A stretch of 64,000 nucleotides of DNA. Source: Alphaproteobacteria bacterium (GTDB lineage: Bacteria > Pseudomonadota > Alphaproteobacteria > Sphingomonadales > Sphingomonadaceae). The first letter of the stretch is position 1; each line of letters begins with the position of its first letter. Location of the stretch: the NCBI GenBank assembly GCA_030430365.1, contig JAUIFP010000001.1, positions 88,755 to 152,754 of the forward strand, read 5' to 3'. Below, piece by piece: positions 35,110 through 43,625 of this stretch. The translations under genes were made by a program, and so were the position numbers. The notes below the pieces were generated by a model. The model searched no databases and was not told the DNA's origin. It saw only the letters and a list, made by a program, of their open reading frames with translations.

Positions 35110-35706
35110 TTAAGGGAGCGCGGCTTCGATCGAATGCAGCAGTTTCTGCAGGAAGACGTTGCCGCGCCTCAGATCCTGCTGGGTTAGCTTCTTCATCAAG
35201 GCCTGTTCGACGTCCGCCACCTTCTTCATGGTGTCGAATGCGAGTTCGTATCCCCCCTGCGTCAGTTCGATCAGCAGCGAACGCTGATCGCTGGGATGGG
35301 AAACGCGCTTGATCAGTTTGCGCGATTCAAGCCTGCGCGCGAGCCCGGTGAGGCCGCCCGAAGTGACCGGCACGTAGTGGCCGGCAATATCCGTGGGCGA
35401 TGCACGGTGCGGCTTTCCGATCCGCAGCAGCGCGGCGAGCAGGCGGAACTCGTTGTCGGACAGCCCGGCTTCCTTGAGGATAATCGCGGTCATCGAACGC
35501 ATCCGGTCGTCAATACGCGCAACCCGGGCCACGATCGCGCGCACATCCTTGTCCAGCGTGGGGACGACGCTGTCCCATTCCCTTACCAGGCGGTCGACAG
35601 CGGAATCGAGCAAATGCACATGGCTGACGGCATGGAGATCGGCCAGGTTTCGCGTCGGCCCGGGCTCTTTCTGGGCAGCCGCTTTTCTTTTCCGTTCAGG
35701 CTTCAT
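35110..35706 (-). CDS. MarR-family transcriptional regulator
   Basis: A 198-residue MarR protein. The winged helix is LSDNEFRLLAALLRIGKPHRASPTDIAGHYVPVTSGGLTGLARRLESRKLIKRVSHPSDQRSLLIELTQGG, preceded by a longer than usual basic N-terminus (MKPERKRKAAAQK). MarR dimers usually repress and release DNA when they bind a phenolic or carboxylate ligand. The palindrome at 33351-33370 is the likely target. It is convergent with the flavoprotein gene. A 10-bp palindrome upstream of it could be used for autoregulation. Confidence 0.92.
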   Translation of the reverse strand: MKPERKRKAAAQKEPGPTRNLADLHAVSHVHLLDSAVDRLVREWDSVVPTLDKDVRAIVARVARIDDRMRSMTAIILKEAGLSDNEFRLLAALLRIGKPHRASPTDIAGHYVPVTSGGLTGLARRLESRKLIKRVSHPSDQRSLLIELTQGGYELAFDTMKKVADVEQALMKKLTQQDLRRGNVFLQKLLHSIEAALP

Positions 35707-35782
35707 CAGATCTCTTGCCGGCGCCTGTCCAAAGACGCTTCCCCATTCCTTGCCCTTAGGCAGCTAACGCACAATTACGGCA

Positions 35783-35792
35783 GACAATTGTC
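35783..35792. promoter_or_regulatory. 10-bp palindrome upstream of the MarR gene
   Basis: GACAATTGTC, 77 bp upstream of the MarR start, with a further ACAATTA 10 bases before it. It does not match the TATCTT-N6-AAGATA sites, so if it is an operator it is of another type or for another protein. Confidence 0.3.
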
Positions 35793-35854
35793 CAAAGTGC
35801 AAGCGGGCGATGCCTTTCGGGCTGTCCCATGGTGCGAGAAAGGCAAGGTCGCCG

Positions 35855-37117
35855 CTACTCTTCCATTCCTGCCACTGCCCGCAGCATATAGGCCGATGTG
35901 ATCAATTGGCCTTGCGCGCCGGCATAGGCGGCCTCTGCCTCGATTGCTTCGCGCTGTGCATCCAGCAATTCCAGTTGCGGCTTCGCGCCTGCCTCCACTT
36001 CCAGGCCGGTGCCTCGCAGAGCTTCCTTCGCAGCTTCGTTGCGGGCCTCGGCAGCGGCAAACACCAGCTTGGCGGTCTGGTGGTTTTCGAAGGCGGTGAT
36101 GGCGGCCTGTTCGGTCCGCAGCCGGGCATCGGCATAGTCTGCCTCAGCCGCCTGCAGCTGCGAGGTTGCGGCGCGCGCCTGCGCGCCATTGCGGCCGAAC
36201 GAGAAGAAGTTCCATTTCAGCTGCAGCCCGGCCGAATAGGAATCGGCCTTATAGCCGGGGAAGAACTGGTCGCGCACACTGGCGGCCTCGGCATAGGCGC
36301 CCAGCATCGGCAGGCTTTCCGCGCGGGCTGCCTGGCGCTTCCCGCGGGCAGCCTCCACCATTTGTTCGGCCGCGAGCAGCCGCGGATTGCTCTGCAAGGC
36401 CATGGCCATCGCTTCATCCCGCGTCGCAGGCACGAGCGGCGCAGCGGGCAGGTTATCATCCAGAGCGACTTCGATCCCCGAGAGCGAGCGCAATTGCGCC
36501 ATGGCAGTCGCGAGATTGCCATTGGCCCCGGCATAGCCTGCTTCGGCCTCTGCAAGGCGGGCCTTGGCCTGGGCGATTTCCGTGGACGTGGCATCGCCCA
36601 CTTCGAATTTCAGATTGGTCTGGCGCAGCATTTCTTCCAGCGAACGGCGCAGAAGGTCATAGCTTTGGACCAGCCGCGTTGCGGCCACGGCGGAGGAATA
36701 GGCTTGCGCAACTTCGACGCGCAGGTTCAGCCGCGTCTGCCGGGCCGTCAGTTCGGCTGCCCTGGATCCGCTTCTGGCCTGCTGGATGCCGCCGCCGATC
36801 CGCCCGAATGTCAGCAGCGGCATTTCCGCCGTCACTTGCCCGACACGCGGCGTCACATTGTCGGCCGTCAGCCCGAAAAAGCCTTTCGGATCAATATGAC
36901 CTACGCCGATTTGGCCCTGGGCTGTGAAGTCGGGAAGGCGCTGTGCCTGCGCATAATCCACTTGCGCGGCAGCAGCGTCCGCACGGGCCTGAGCCCCCTC
37001 GATCGCGGGGGAATGGGCCAGTGCGATATCGGTCACTTCCTCAAGCGTCTGGGCGCCGGCCTGGCTGAGGGGGAGCACCAGGCCGGCGCCCAGGAGGATG
37101 AGGCTGCGAAGCTGCAT
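35855..37117 (-). CDS. TolC-like outer-membrane efflux protein
   Basis: A 420-residue outer-membrane factor with a signal peptide (LILLGAGLVLPLSQAGAQ) and the two-repeat TolC pattern: ALAHSPAIEGAQARADAAAAQVDYAQAQRLPDF early and KWNFFSFGRNGAQARAATSQLQAAEADYADARLRTEQAA later. It forms the exit duct for the RND pump encoded on the other arm of the divergon (39070-43295). It is the third gene after sqr and the DUF2892 gene, separated from the latter by 8 bp. The ATG at 37117 has GAAGGG upstream. Confidence 0.9.
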   Translation of the reverse strand: MQLRSLILLGAGLVLPLSQAGAQTLEEVTDIALAHSPAIEGAQARADAAAAQVDYAQAQRLPDFTAQGQIGVGHIDPKGFFGLTADNVTPRVGQVTAEMPLLTFGRIGGGIQQARSGSRAAELTARQTRLNLRVEVAQAYSSAVAATRLVQSYDLLRRSLEEMLRQTNLKFEVGDATSTEIAQAKARLAEAEAGYAGANGNLATAMAQLRSLSGIEVALDDNLPAAPLVPATRDEAMAMALQSNPRLLAAEQMVEAARGKRQAARAESLPMLGAYAEAASVRDQFFPGYKADSYSAGLQLKWNFFSFGRNGAQARAATSQLQAAEADYADARLRTEQAAITAFENHQTAKLVFAAAEARNEAAKEALRGTGLEVEAGAKPQLELLDAQREAIEAEAAYAGAQGQLITSAYMLRAVAGMEE

Positions 37118-37125
37118 GGCGCCCT

Positions 37126-37329
37126 TCAATCGAATGCGGTGCCGCTGCGCACGCCCAGCTTCTTGAAGATCATCGCTGCCGGGCAGAAACCGGTCATGCT
37201 CGCTTGCAGCATGTTGAGTCCGGCAAAGATGGTCAGCGCGATCCAATAGGGATGGACGGTGACCGAGAGGATGGCGCTGACGAGCACGACAACACCGGCA
37301 AAGGCGAGAACGGAACGGTCGAGATTCAT
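37126..37329 (-). CDS. DUF2892 (YgaP-type transmembrane) small membrane protein
   Basis: A 67-residue protein with two hydrophobic segments and the family pattern MNLDRSVLAFAGVVVL ... GLNMLQASMTGFCPAAMIFKKLG. DUF2892 domains occur alone or fused to rhodanese domains, as in YgaP, and are typical of sulfide and thiosulfate detoxification loci. The Cys in GFCP is conserved in the family. It lies 13 bp after sqr. It probably works with the rhodanese encoded across the divergent promoter. Confidence 0.88.
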   Translation of the reverse strand: MNLDRSVLAFAGVVVLVSAILSVTVHPYWIALTIFAGLNMLQASMTGFCPAAMIFKKLGVRSGTAFD

Positions 37330-37342
37330 GGGACCAGTCTCC

Positions 37343-38626
37343 TCAATCGAAGCGCAGCTTCTTGATCCCCAAAGTGTGCAGAGCGAGCTTTTCGTAGAAT
37401 GGCTCGCTCTCACCCTTGCGGATCTTGCGCAGGAAGTATTTCTCGAAGCCGATCTTCGCAAGATGCACCCACTTGCCTTCGGAAGCCCAGTTGGTGTTGC
37501 GCGGCGGGATTTGCGGCTTGGCCACGAAGGCGACGCCGCTATCGCCGAAATCGGCCAGGCAGATCGCGTTCCAGGTCGCTTCATGGGTGGGTTCTTCCCC
37601 CGCGATCACTTCCTTCAGATTATGCGCGATCGCAGTGGTCATGCTTTCGATCATGAAGCCGGTCTTGGGCACGCCCACGGGCAGGGGAGTGGGGCCAACC
37701 GGAGGGATCGCGATGCACACGCCCAGGCCGAAGATATTGGGATATTTGGGATTGCGCTGGTGCTTGTCCGTGATCACGAAGCCGCGCGGATTGACCAGGC
37801 CTTCCAGGCCCATCAGCGCTTCGACGCCGCGGAAGGCTGGCAGCATCATCGCCCAGCCGAAATCCAGATCGTGGGTCTTCTTGTCGGTACCGTCTTCATC
37901 GACTTCCACCACGTGGCATACGCCGTCTTCCACGCTGGAGACCTTGGCATTGGTGATCCACTTGATGTGCCGGTCGCGCATTTCGCTTTCCAGCAGGCCC
38001 TTCGTGTCGCCCACGCCGTCCAGCCCCAGATGGCCGATATAGGGTTCGGGCGTGATGAAGGTCATCGGCACCTTGTCGCGGATCTTGCGGCGCTTGAGCT
38101 CGGTGTCGAGGATCATGGCCATTTCATAGGCCGGGCCGTAACAACTCGCGCCCTGCACGGCTCCCACCACGATTGGCCGCGGATTCGCGCATAATTCCTC
38201 GAATTTCACGTGGGCGTCTTTCGCGTGGTGCGTCATGCACACGCTCTGGGTGAAACCCTCGGGTCCGAAGCCTTCGATCTCGTCGAAAGCGAGCTCGGGG
38301 CCGGTGGCGATCACCAGATAGTCGTAGTCTACGGTCTCGCCGTCATTCAGTTCGATGCGGCTTTGTTCTGGGAGGACTTTCTTCGCTCCCACGCCGGTAA
38401 AGGCGATGTCGCGCTTGGCCATGACGGGGGGCAGATGCACGCGGATCGACTCGGGCTCTCGCCAGCCGACCGCCACCCACGGATTGGACGGCGCGAACCA
38501 GTAGTCGTCCCCTTTGTTGACGACTGTGATGCGTGCGGATTTTCCCAGAGATTCGCGGATTTCATAGGCGGCAATCGTACCGCCCAGGCCCGCTCCCAAT
38601 ACGACGATATGCGGCGCTTGCGACAT
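37343..38626 (-). CDS. sqr: sulfide:quinone oxidoreductase
   Basis: A 427-residue flavoprotein very similar in pattern to Acidithiobacillus SQR: HIVVLGAGLGGTIAAYEI at the FAD site, APSNPWVAVGW, VGAVQGASCYGPAYEMAMI, TFITPEPYIGHLGLDGVGD and the C-terminal WVHLAKIGFEKYFLRKIRKGESEPFYEKL. The three redox cysteines are present as C130, C162 and C356. It oxidises sulfide to persulfide or polysulfide and reduces quinone at the inner membrane. AGGAGAGG precedes the ATG. It heads the operon with the DUF2892 and TolC-like genes and is divergent from a rhodanese. The inverted repeat at 38649-38682 lies 23 bp upstream. Confidence 0.92.
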   Translation of the reverse strand: MSQAPHIVVLGAGLGGTIAAYEIRESLGKSARITVVNKGDDYWFAPSNPWVAVGWREPESIRVHLPPVMAKRDIAFTGVGAKKVLPEQSRIELNDGETVDYDYLVIATGPELAFDEIEGFGPEGFTQSVCMTHHAKDAHVKFEELCANPRPIVVGAVQGASCYGPAYEMAMILDTELKRRKIRDKVPMTFITPEPYIGHLGLDGVGDTKGLLESEMRDRHIKWITNAKVSSVEDGVCHVVEVDEDGTDKKTHDLDFGWAMMLPAFRGVEALMGLEGLVNPRGFVITDKHQRNPKYPNIFGLGVCIAIPPVGPTPLPVGVPKTGFMIESMTTAIAHNLKEVIAGEEPTHEATWNAICLADFGDSGVAFVAKPQIPPRNTNWASEGKWVHLAKIGFEKYFLRKIRKGESEPFYEKLALHTLGIKKLRFD

Positions 38627-38648
38627 GTTCAGCCTCTCCTTGTCTCGG

Positions 38649-38682
38649 CTTGCATATATGATTAAATGCGCATATAAGCAAG
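38649..38682. promoter_or_regulatory. imperfect inverted repeat between sqr and rhodanese, probable ArsR/SqrR operator
   Basis: CTTGCATATATG (38649-38660) and CATATAAGCAAG (38671-38682) are complementary at 11 of 12 positions with a 10-bp AT-rich spacer. The site is the only strong symmetry in the 85-bp region between the two divergent operons. The ArsR regulator encoded at the end of the plus-strand operon is the natural candidate to bind it. Confidence 0.6.
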
Positions 38683-38711
38683 TTGTAATTTATAGATTGA
38701 GGAGCTGAATC

Positions 38712-39044
38712 ATGGGCCTGTTTGGCAAGTCCGATCACAAGGAGATCAACGTCACCGAACTCAAGGCGATGATCGACTCAGGTGAAGCCCTGGTGGTCGA
38801 TGTGCGCGAGGATGATGAGTTTGCGCAGGGACATATTCCCGGTGCGTTCAACCTGCCGCTTTCCAAATTCACGCCGGACAAGCTCCCCGATGCGGGGGGT
38901 AAGCAGCTTGTGCTCAATTGTCTTGGCGGCAAGCGCTCTGGCATGGCACTCGATAAATGTTCCAAGGCGCAATCGGCTGTCGACACGCATCTGAAGGGCG
39001 GTTTCGGAGCATGGGCGGAGGCCGGCTTTCCGGTCGAGCAATAG
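38712..39044 (+). CDS. rhodanese-like sulfurtransferase
   Basis: A 110-residue single-domain rhodanese. It has VVDVREDDEFAQGHIPGAFNLPL and the active-site loop C70-LGGKRS, with the persulfide-carrying Cys. It probably moves sulfane sulfur made by SQR to thiols or cyanide-like acceptors in the cytoplasm. It is divergent from sqr and first in the operon with the RND adaptor, pump and ArsR regulator. Confidence 0.9.
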   Translation: MGLFGKSDHKEINVTELKAMIDSGEALVVDVREDDEFAQGHIPGAFNLPLSKFTPDKLPDAGGKQLVLNCLGGKRSGMALDKCSKAQSAVDTHLKGGFGAWAEAGFPVEQ

Positions 39045-39069
39045 GCAATCGAGCGCCGGGGGCGAGAGG

Positions 39070-40056
39070 ATGGGCATCAGGCAATTTCTGTTCGGGATAG
39101 CAGCGGCAATGCTGCCGCTGGCCGTGGGGGCGTGCGGCGGCAATGGCGAAGCCGCAGGCGAAGCCCCGGTAAAGGCCGAAGGGGCGCGTTTCACCGTTCA
39201 ATTGGCCGATACGCCGGACTGGAAGGATGTGAGCGCCGAGATCGCAACCGTCGATCAGGCCCAGGTGCTTGCGCGCATTCCCGGCATTCTGACTTCTCTA
39301 ACCGTCAAGGAAGGCGATCTTGTCAGCAAGGGGCAAGTGATTGGCCGGATCGTCGACAGCCAGCTCGGCTATCAAGAGGCCGCAATGCGCGCGCAGGCGG
39401 TTCAGGCCAAGGCAGAGCTGGATCGTGCGCAGTTCCTTTATGACAATGGCGTTTATTCCAAGGCGCGGCTGGAACAGGCGCAGGCAGCGGCCGATGCGGC
39501 GAAAGCGCAGCAAAACGCGGTCCGCGCCGTGTCGGGCCAGGGCGCATTGCTTGCCCCGGCTTCGGGACGCGTGCTGACTGCGGACGTTCCCGCCGGATCG
39601 CCTGTGGCGCCGGGCATGCCGATTTTAACGATTACGGCCGGGGCCACCGTTCTGAAACTGGAACTGCCTGAATCTCTGGCTGCCACGGTGCAGCGCGGAT
39701 CGCAAGTCACGGCCGATATGCCCGGTGTGGGCGATGGAAAAGGCCGGATCACGAAACTCTATCCGGCGGTCAAGGGCGGGCAGGTGCGCGCCGATGCCGT
39801 ACTGCCCGGGCTCGACAACGCCCTGATCGGCCGCCGCATTGCGGCGCAAGTTGCGGCCGGCGAGCGCAAGGCGATGCTGGTGCCCGAAAGCTATGTCACG
39901 ACGGCCTATGGCATCGACACGGTTGTAGTCGTGGATGAAGACGGCGCTGCCGCCAGCGTGCCCGTGCAGACGGCTCCCAACGGCGAGGAAGGCATGCTGG
40001 AGGTTCTGTCGGGTCTTTCGGCGGGTGACGTGCTGGTCAAGAAGGCCGAAAAATGA
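39070..40056 (+). CDS. RND efflux periplasmic adaptor (membrane fusion protein), lipoprotein
   Basis: A 328-residue membrane fusion protein. The N-terminus ends in a lipobox (LAVGAC), so it is probably lipid-anchored. Then come a lipoyl/barrel-sandwich half (ARIPGILTSLTVKEGDLVSKGQVIGRIVD), a short coiled hairpin (about residues 95-155) and the second half (GALLAPASGRVLTADVPAGSPVAPG). It links the RND pump to the TolC-like channel. Its stop overlaps the pump ATG. Confidence 0.9.
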   Translation: MGIRQFLFGIAAAMLPLAVGACGGNGEAAGEAPVKAEGARFTVQLADTPDWKDVSAEIATVDQAQVLARIPGILTSLTVKEGDLVSKGQVIGRIVDSQLGYQEAAMRAQAVQAKAELDRAQFLYDNGVYSKARLEQAQAAADAAKAQQNAVRAVSGQGALLAPASGRVLTADVPAGSPVAPGMPILTITAGATVLKLELPESLAATVQRGSQVTADMPGVGDGKGRITKLYPAVKGGQVRADAVLPGLDNALIGRRIAAQVAAGERKAMLVPESYVTTAYGIDTVVVVDEDGAAASVPVQTAPNGEEGMLEVLSGLSAGDVLVKKAEK

Positions 40057-43000
40057 GCGCCGCGTCTCTCGGGATCTCCGGGCGGATAACAAAGGCGACC
40101 ATCAACTCGCCTTTGACGCCGCTGATGCTGCTCGCGGCCATTCTGGTGGGCATTATTGCCACCATGACCATCCCGCGCGAGGAAGAACCGCAGATTTCCG
40201 TGCCCATGGTGGATATTCGCGTGGCAGCGCCCGGCCTGTCCGCCAGCGATGCGGTAGAGGTCGTCGGAAAGCCTCTGGAGACGATCGTCAAAAGCGTGGA
40301 CGGGGTGGAGCATGTCTACACCCAGGCGGAAGACAATGGCGTGATGGTGACGGCGCGTTTCCTGGTCGGCAGCGACCCTGAAGACGCCGCCACGCGGATC
40401 GACGAGAAACTCAATGCCAATATGGACCGGATCCCTACCGGCATACCGCCGCCGCATGTCACAGTGCGGGGGATCAACGACGTGCCGATCGTGGTGCTCA
40501 CGCTTTCTCCCAAGCCCAATGCGCCAGGTGTCTGGAACGAACAGATCCTGCATGAAATCGCGGGCCGGCTGCGCACGGAAGTGGCCAAGGTGGAAGATGT
40601 CGGCCTGACCTTCATCGTTGGCGGGCAGCAACAGGCCGTCCGTATCGCGCCCGATCCTGCCAAGCTGGCGCTCCACAATGTGCCGCTGGGCAGTCTGCTG
40701 GATGCAGCCAGCCAAGCCAATCGTGCCTTTCCTGCCGGAACGGTGCGCGAAAGCGGACAAACGGCAACTGTCGTCGCCGGACAGACGCTTACTGGGGCAC
40801 AGGAAGTCGGCAATCTCCAGGTTCGCGCGGTGGATGGATCGCCCGTTTACATGCGTGATGTCGCCGTGGTCGAAGAAGCGCCGCTGGAGGACCAGCAGCA
40901 TGTCTGGCGCTGGGCGAAGGACGAAGAAGGGCAGGGCGAATGGAACCGCACGCCTGCTGTCAGCCTGGCAGTGGCCAAGCGGGCCGGCGCCAATGCCGTG
41001 ACCGTTTCGGAACATATCGTGGAGAAGGTCGAAGAACTGGAAGGTTCGCTGATCCCCACCGGGCTCGATGTCACTGTCACCCGCAATTACGGGGAGACGG
41101 CGGACGAAAAGGCCAATGAGCTGCTGTTTCACCTCGCACTGGCGACCGTATCCATCGTGATCCTGATCGGTTTCGCGATCGGCTGGCGGGAAGCCGGCGT
41201 GACGGCCATCGTCATTCCCACCACGATCCTGCTGACGATGTTCGCGTCCAATATCATGGGTTTCACGATCAACCGGGTGAGCCTGTTCGCGCTGATCTTC
41301 TCGATCGGTATCCTGGTCGACGATGCCATTGTGATGATCGAGAATATCGCGCGCCATTGGGCCATGGGTGACGACAGGCCCCGCGTTCAGGCCGCGGTGG
41401 AGGCCGTGGCCGAAGTCGGCAACCCGACCATCGTCGCCACCATGACCGTGGTCGCCGCGCTGCTGCCCATGCTCTTCGTTTCCGGGCTCATGGGCCCTTA
41501 TATGGCGCCGATCCCGATCAACGCTTCGGCAGCGATGATCTTCAGCTTCTTTGTCGCGGTGATCATTGCGCCCTGGCTGATGATCCGCTTCGCCCGCAAT
41601 GCGCTGATCAGCGGGCATGAGCATGAGGATACCCATGGCGGCAAGCTTGGCCAGCTTTATGCCAAGATCGCCCGCAAGGTGATTGCCGACAGGAAGAGCG
41701 CCTGGCGCTTTCTGATCGGCGTGGGCGTGGCGACGCTGGTTGCCTGCTCCATGTTCTATTTCAAGGCCGTAACGGTGAAGCTGCTGCCCTTCGACAACAA
41801 GTCGGAGATCCAGCTTGTGCTCGACATGCCTGAAGGCACCAGCCTGGAACAGACGGCCCGCATGCTGGACGAGGCCGCAGCTGTGGCGCGCAAGGTGCCG
41901 GAAGTGACAAGCATGGAAGCCTATGCCGGCACATCGGCGCCGTTCAATTTCAACGGGCTTGTGCGCCACTACTTCCTGCGTGCCCAGCCTGAAATGGGCG
42001 ATGTGATGATCACGCTGCTGCCCAAGGGGGATCGTTCCCGGGCCAGCCACGATGTTGCCGTGGACCTACGCGATCGGCTCGCCCAGCAGCTGGATTTGCC
42101 GGATGGCGGCGTCATCAAAGTGGTGGAGACTCCGCCCGGACCGCCGGTTCTGGCCACGCTGTTGGCGGAGATTTATGGTCCTGACGAGCAGACCCGCCGA
42201 GCCGTGGCCATGAAGGTGGAAGAGCTGTTCAAAAGCGTGCCCTTCATCGTCGACGTGGACAACAGCTACGGGGAAGGGCGCCCGCAACTGCGGCTCGTGC
42301 CTGACCGCGCAAAGCTCGATCATTACGGCCTGTCCGAAAGGCAGGTGTTCGATTCCATCGGTGCCTTAATGGGCGAACAGACCATGGGCTATGCGCCGCA
42401 GGGCAAGGGCCGCGATCCTCTGCCGATCCATGTCGCGCTCGATCAGTCGGAACGGGCCTGGTCTGCCAGCCTGGCGGCGACACCGGTGGCGGTTACCACT
42501 TCGGCGGGCTATCCGCAGCTGATCCGGCTGGGCGAGCTGGTCGATGCCCGCATGGAACGCGGCGAGCCTGTGATCTTCCGCCGTGACGGACGCGGCGCGG
42601 CGATGGTCCAGGCGGAGCTCGCCGGACGCTACGAGGCGCCGATTTACGGTATGCTGGCCGTGCAGGATGCGATTGACGGTTTCGATTGGGCCGCTGCGGG
42701 CCTGCCGAAGCCCGAAATTGCCTTGAATGGCCAGCCGGCGGATGAAAGCCATCCCACGCTGCTGTGGGACGGCGAATGGGAAATCACCTGGGTCACCTTT
42801 CGCGACATGGGCGCGGCCTTCATGGTCGCCCTTCTGGGCATCTATGTGCTGGTTGTGGCGCAGTTCGGTAACTTCAAGATACCCTTGGTAATCCTCACGC
42901 CGATCCCGCTGACGCTGATCGGCATCGTGATCGGGCATATGCTGTTCGGTGCGCCGTTTACGGCCACCAGCATGATCGGCTTCATCGCGCTCGCAGGCAT

Positions 43001-43295
43001 CATCGTTCGAAACTCGATCCTCCTGGTCGATTTCATCCGCCATGCACGCGCGCCGGACAAGAGCCTGCGCGATACCCTGCTGGAAGCCGGCACGATCCGC
43101 TTCAAGCCGATCGCACTAACGGCCGCTGCGGCAATGATCGGCGCGGCCGTGATCCTGACCGATCCGATCTTCCAAGGGCTGGCGATTTCGCTGCTCTTCG
43201 GACTTGCTTCCTCCACCGCGCTCACGGTCTTGGTGATCCCCGCCATCTATGTCGTGCTGCGCGATGACGGGAAGCCCTTGGCGGACGGTTCATGA
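40053..43295 (+). CDS. RND-family efflux pump inner-membrane transporter
   Basis: A 1080-residue AcrB/HAE-type pump with twelve helices and two large periplasmic loops. Helix 4 carries the proton-relay pair in FSIGILVDDAIVMIENIAR, and the C-terminal half has GFIALAGIIVRNSILLVDFI. The porter loops have no Cys- or His-rich metal pattern that I can see, so organic substrates or sulfur compounds are as likely as metals. It overlaps the adaptor and the ArsR gene (ATGA on both sides). Linkage to sqr and rhodanese suggests a role under sulfide or persulfide stress; this is inference. Confidence 0.92.
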   Translation: MSAASLGISGRITKATINSPLTPLMLLAAILVGIIATMTIPREEEPQISVPMVDIRVAAPGLSASDAVEVVGKPLETIVKSVDGVEHVYTQAEDNGVMVTARFLVGSDPEDAATRIDEKLNANMDRIPTGIPPPHVTVRGINDVPIVVLTLSPKPNAPGVWNEQILHEIAGRLRTEVAKVEDVGLTFIVGGQQQAVRIAPDPAKLALHNVPLGSLLDAASQANRAFPAGTVRESGQTATVVAGQTLTGAQEVGNLQVRAVDGSPVYMRDVAVVEEAPLEDQQHVWRWAKDEEGQGEWNRTPAVSLAVAKRAGANAVTVSEHIVEKVEELEGSLIPTGLDVTVTRNYGETADEKANELLFHLALATVSIVILIGFAIGWREAGVTAIVIPTTILLTMFASNIMGFTINRVSLFALIFSIGILVDDAIVMIENIARHWAMGDDRPRVQAAVEAVAEVGNPTIVATMTVVAALLPMLFVSGLMGPYMAPIPINASAAMIFSFFVAVIIAPWLMIRFARNALISGHEHEDTHGGKLGQLYAKIARKVIADRKSAWRFLIGVGVATLVACSMFYFKAVTVKLLPFDNKSEIQLVLDMPEGTSLEQTARMLDEAAAVARKVPEVTSMEAYAGTSAPFNFNGLVRHYFLRAQPEMGDVMITLLPKGDRSRASHDVAVDLRDRLAQQLDLPDGGVIKVVETPPGPPVLATLLAEIYGPDEQTRRAVAMKVEELFKSVPFIVDVDNSYGEGRPQLRLVPDRAKLDHYGLSERQVFDSIGALMGEQTMGYAPQGKGRDPLPIHVALDQSERAWSASLAATPVAVTTSAGYPQLIRLGELVDARMERGEPVIFRRDGRGAAMVQAELAGRYEAPIYGMLAVQDAIDGFDWAAAGLPKPEIALNGQPADESHPTLLWDGEWEITWVTFRDMGAAFMVALLGIYVLVVAQFGNFKIPLVILTPIPLTLIGIVIGHMLFGAPFTATSMIGFIALAGIIVRNSILLVDFIRHARAPDKSLRDTLLEAGTIRFKPIALTAAAAMIGAAVILTDPIFQGLAISLLFGLASSTALTVLVIPAIYVVLRDDGKPLADGS

Positions 43296-43609
43296 ACCGG
43301 GCACTTCCCCTGGAGATCATGCAGTCCAACGCGGACGCCATGGCAAGCAGGCTGAAAATACTCTCCCATCCCGATCGGCTCCTGATGCTTTGCCGGATGT
43401 CGGAAGGGGAAGTGACGGTGGGCGAGTTGGTCTCGCTAACGGGCATGTCTCAGTCGAGCGTGTCCCAGCATCTCGCCAAGTTCCGGGATTGCGGCCTGGT
43501 GAGTGTCCGGCGCGAAGGGCAGACGCGTTTCTACCGCCTGATCGATCGCGACGTCCTGAAGATCGTCAATGCGCTTTGCGTCATTGGCGGTTCCAAAGGT
43601 CCGGCATAG
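43292..43609 (+). CDS. ArsR-family regulator, SqrR/BigR-like persulfide sensor candidate
   Basis: A 105-residue ArsR/SmtB winged-helix protein: LKILSHPDRLLMLCRMSEGEVTVGELVSLTGMSQSSVSQHLAKFRDCGLVSVRREGQTRFYRL. It has cysteines C34, C67 and C96. C34 in LLMLC and C96 near the C-terminus stand about where the two reactive cysteines of SqrR and BigR stand, although the spacing is a few residues shorter. The usual metal-site ELCVCDL motif of ArsR is absent. It probably represses both arms of the sqr-RND divergon and is released by persulfide. It overlaps the pump stop by 4 bp. Confidence 0.87.
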   Translation: MNRALPLEIMQSNADAMASRLKILSHPDRLLMLCRMSEGEVTVGELVSLTGMSQSSVSQHLAKFRDCGLVSVRREGQTRFYRLIDRDVLKIVNALCVIGGSKGPA

Positions 43610-43625
43610 CTTCGAATGAAGCTAT
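43606..43625. terminator. hairpin between convergent ArsR and LysR genes
   Basis: ATAGCTTC (43606-43613) and GAAGCTAT (43618-43625) form an 8-bp stem with a GAAT loop. It contains the ArsR stop codon and reaches into the last LysR codons. TTT follows on the plus strand and A-rich sequence precedes, so it may be a weak two-way terminator. Confidence 0.45.

Noticed and set aside
39906-42050. Long minus-strand open frame (714 codons) opposite the RND adaptor and pump
   Set aside because: His/Arg/Asp-rich translation typical of antisense frames in high-GC DNA; the RND pump is clearly the real gene.
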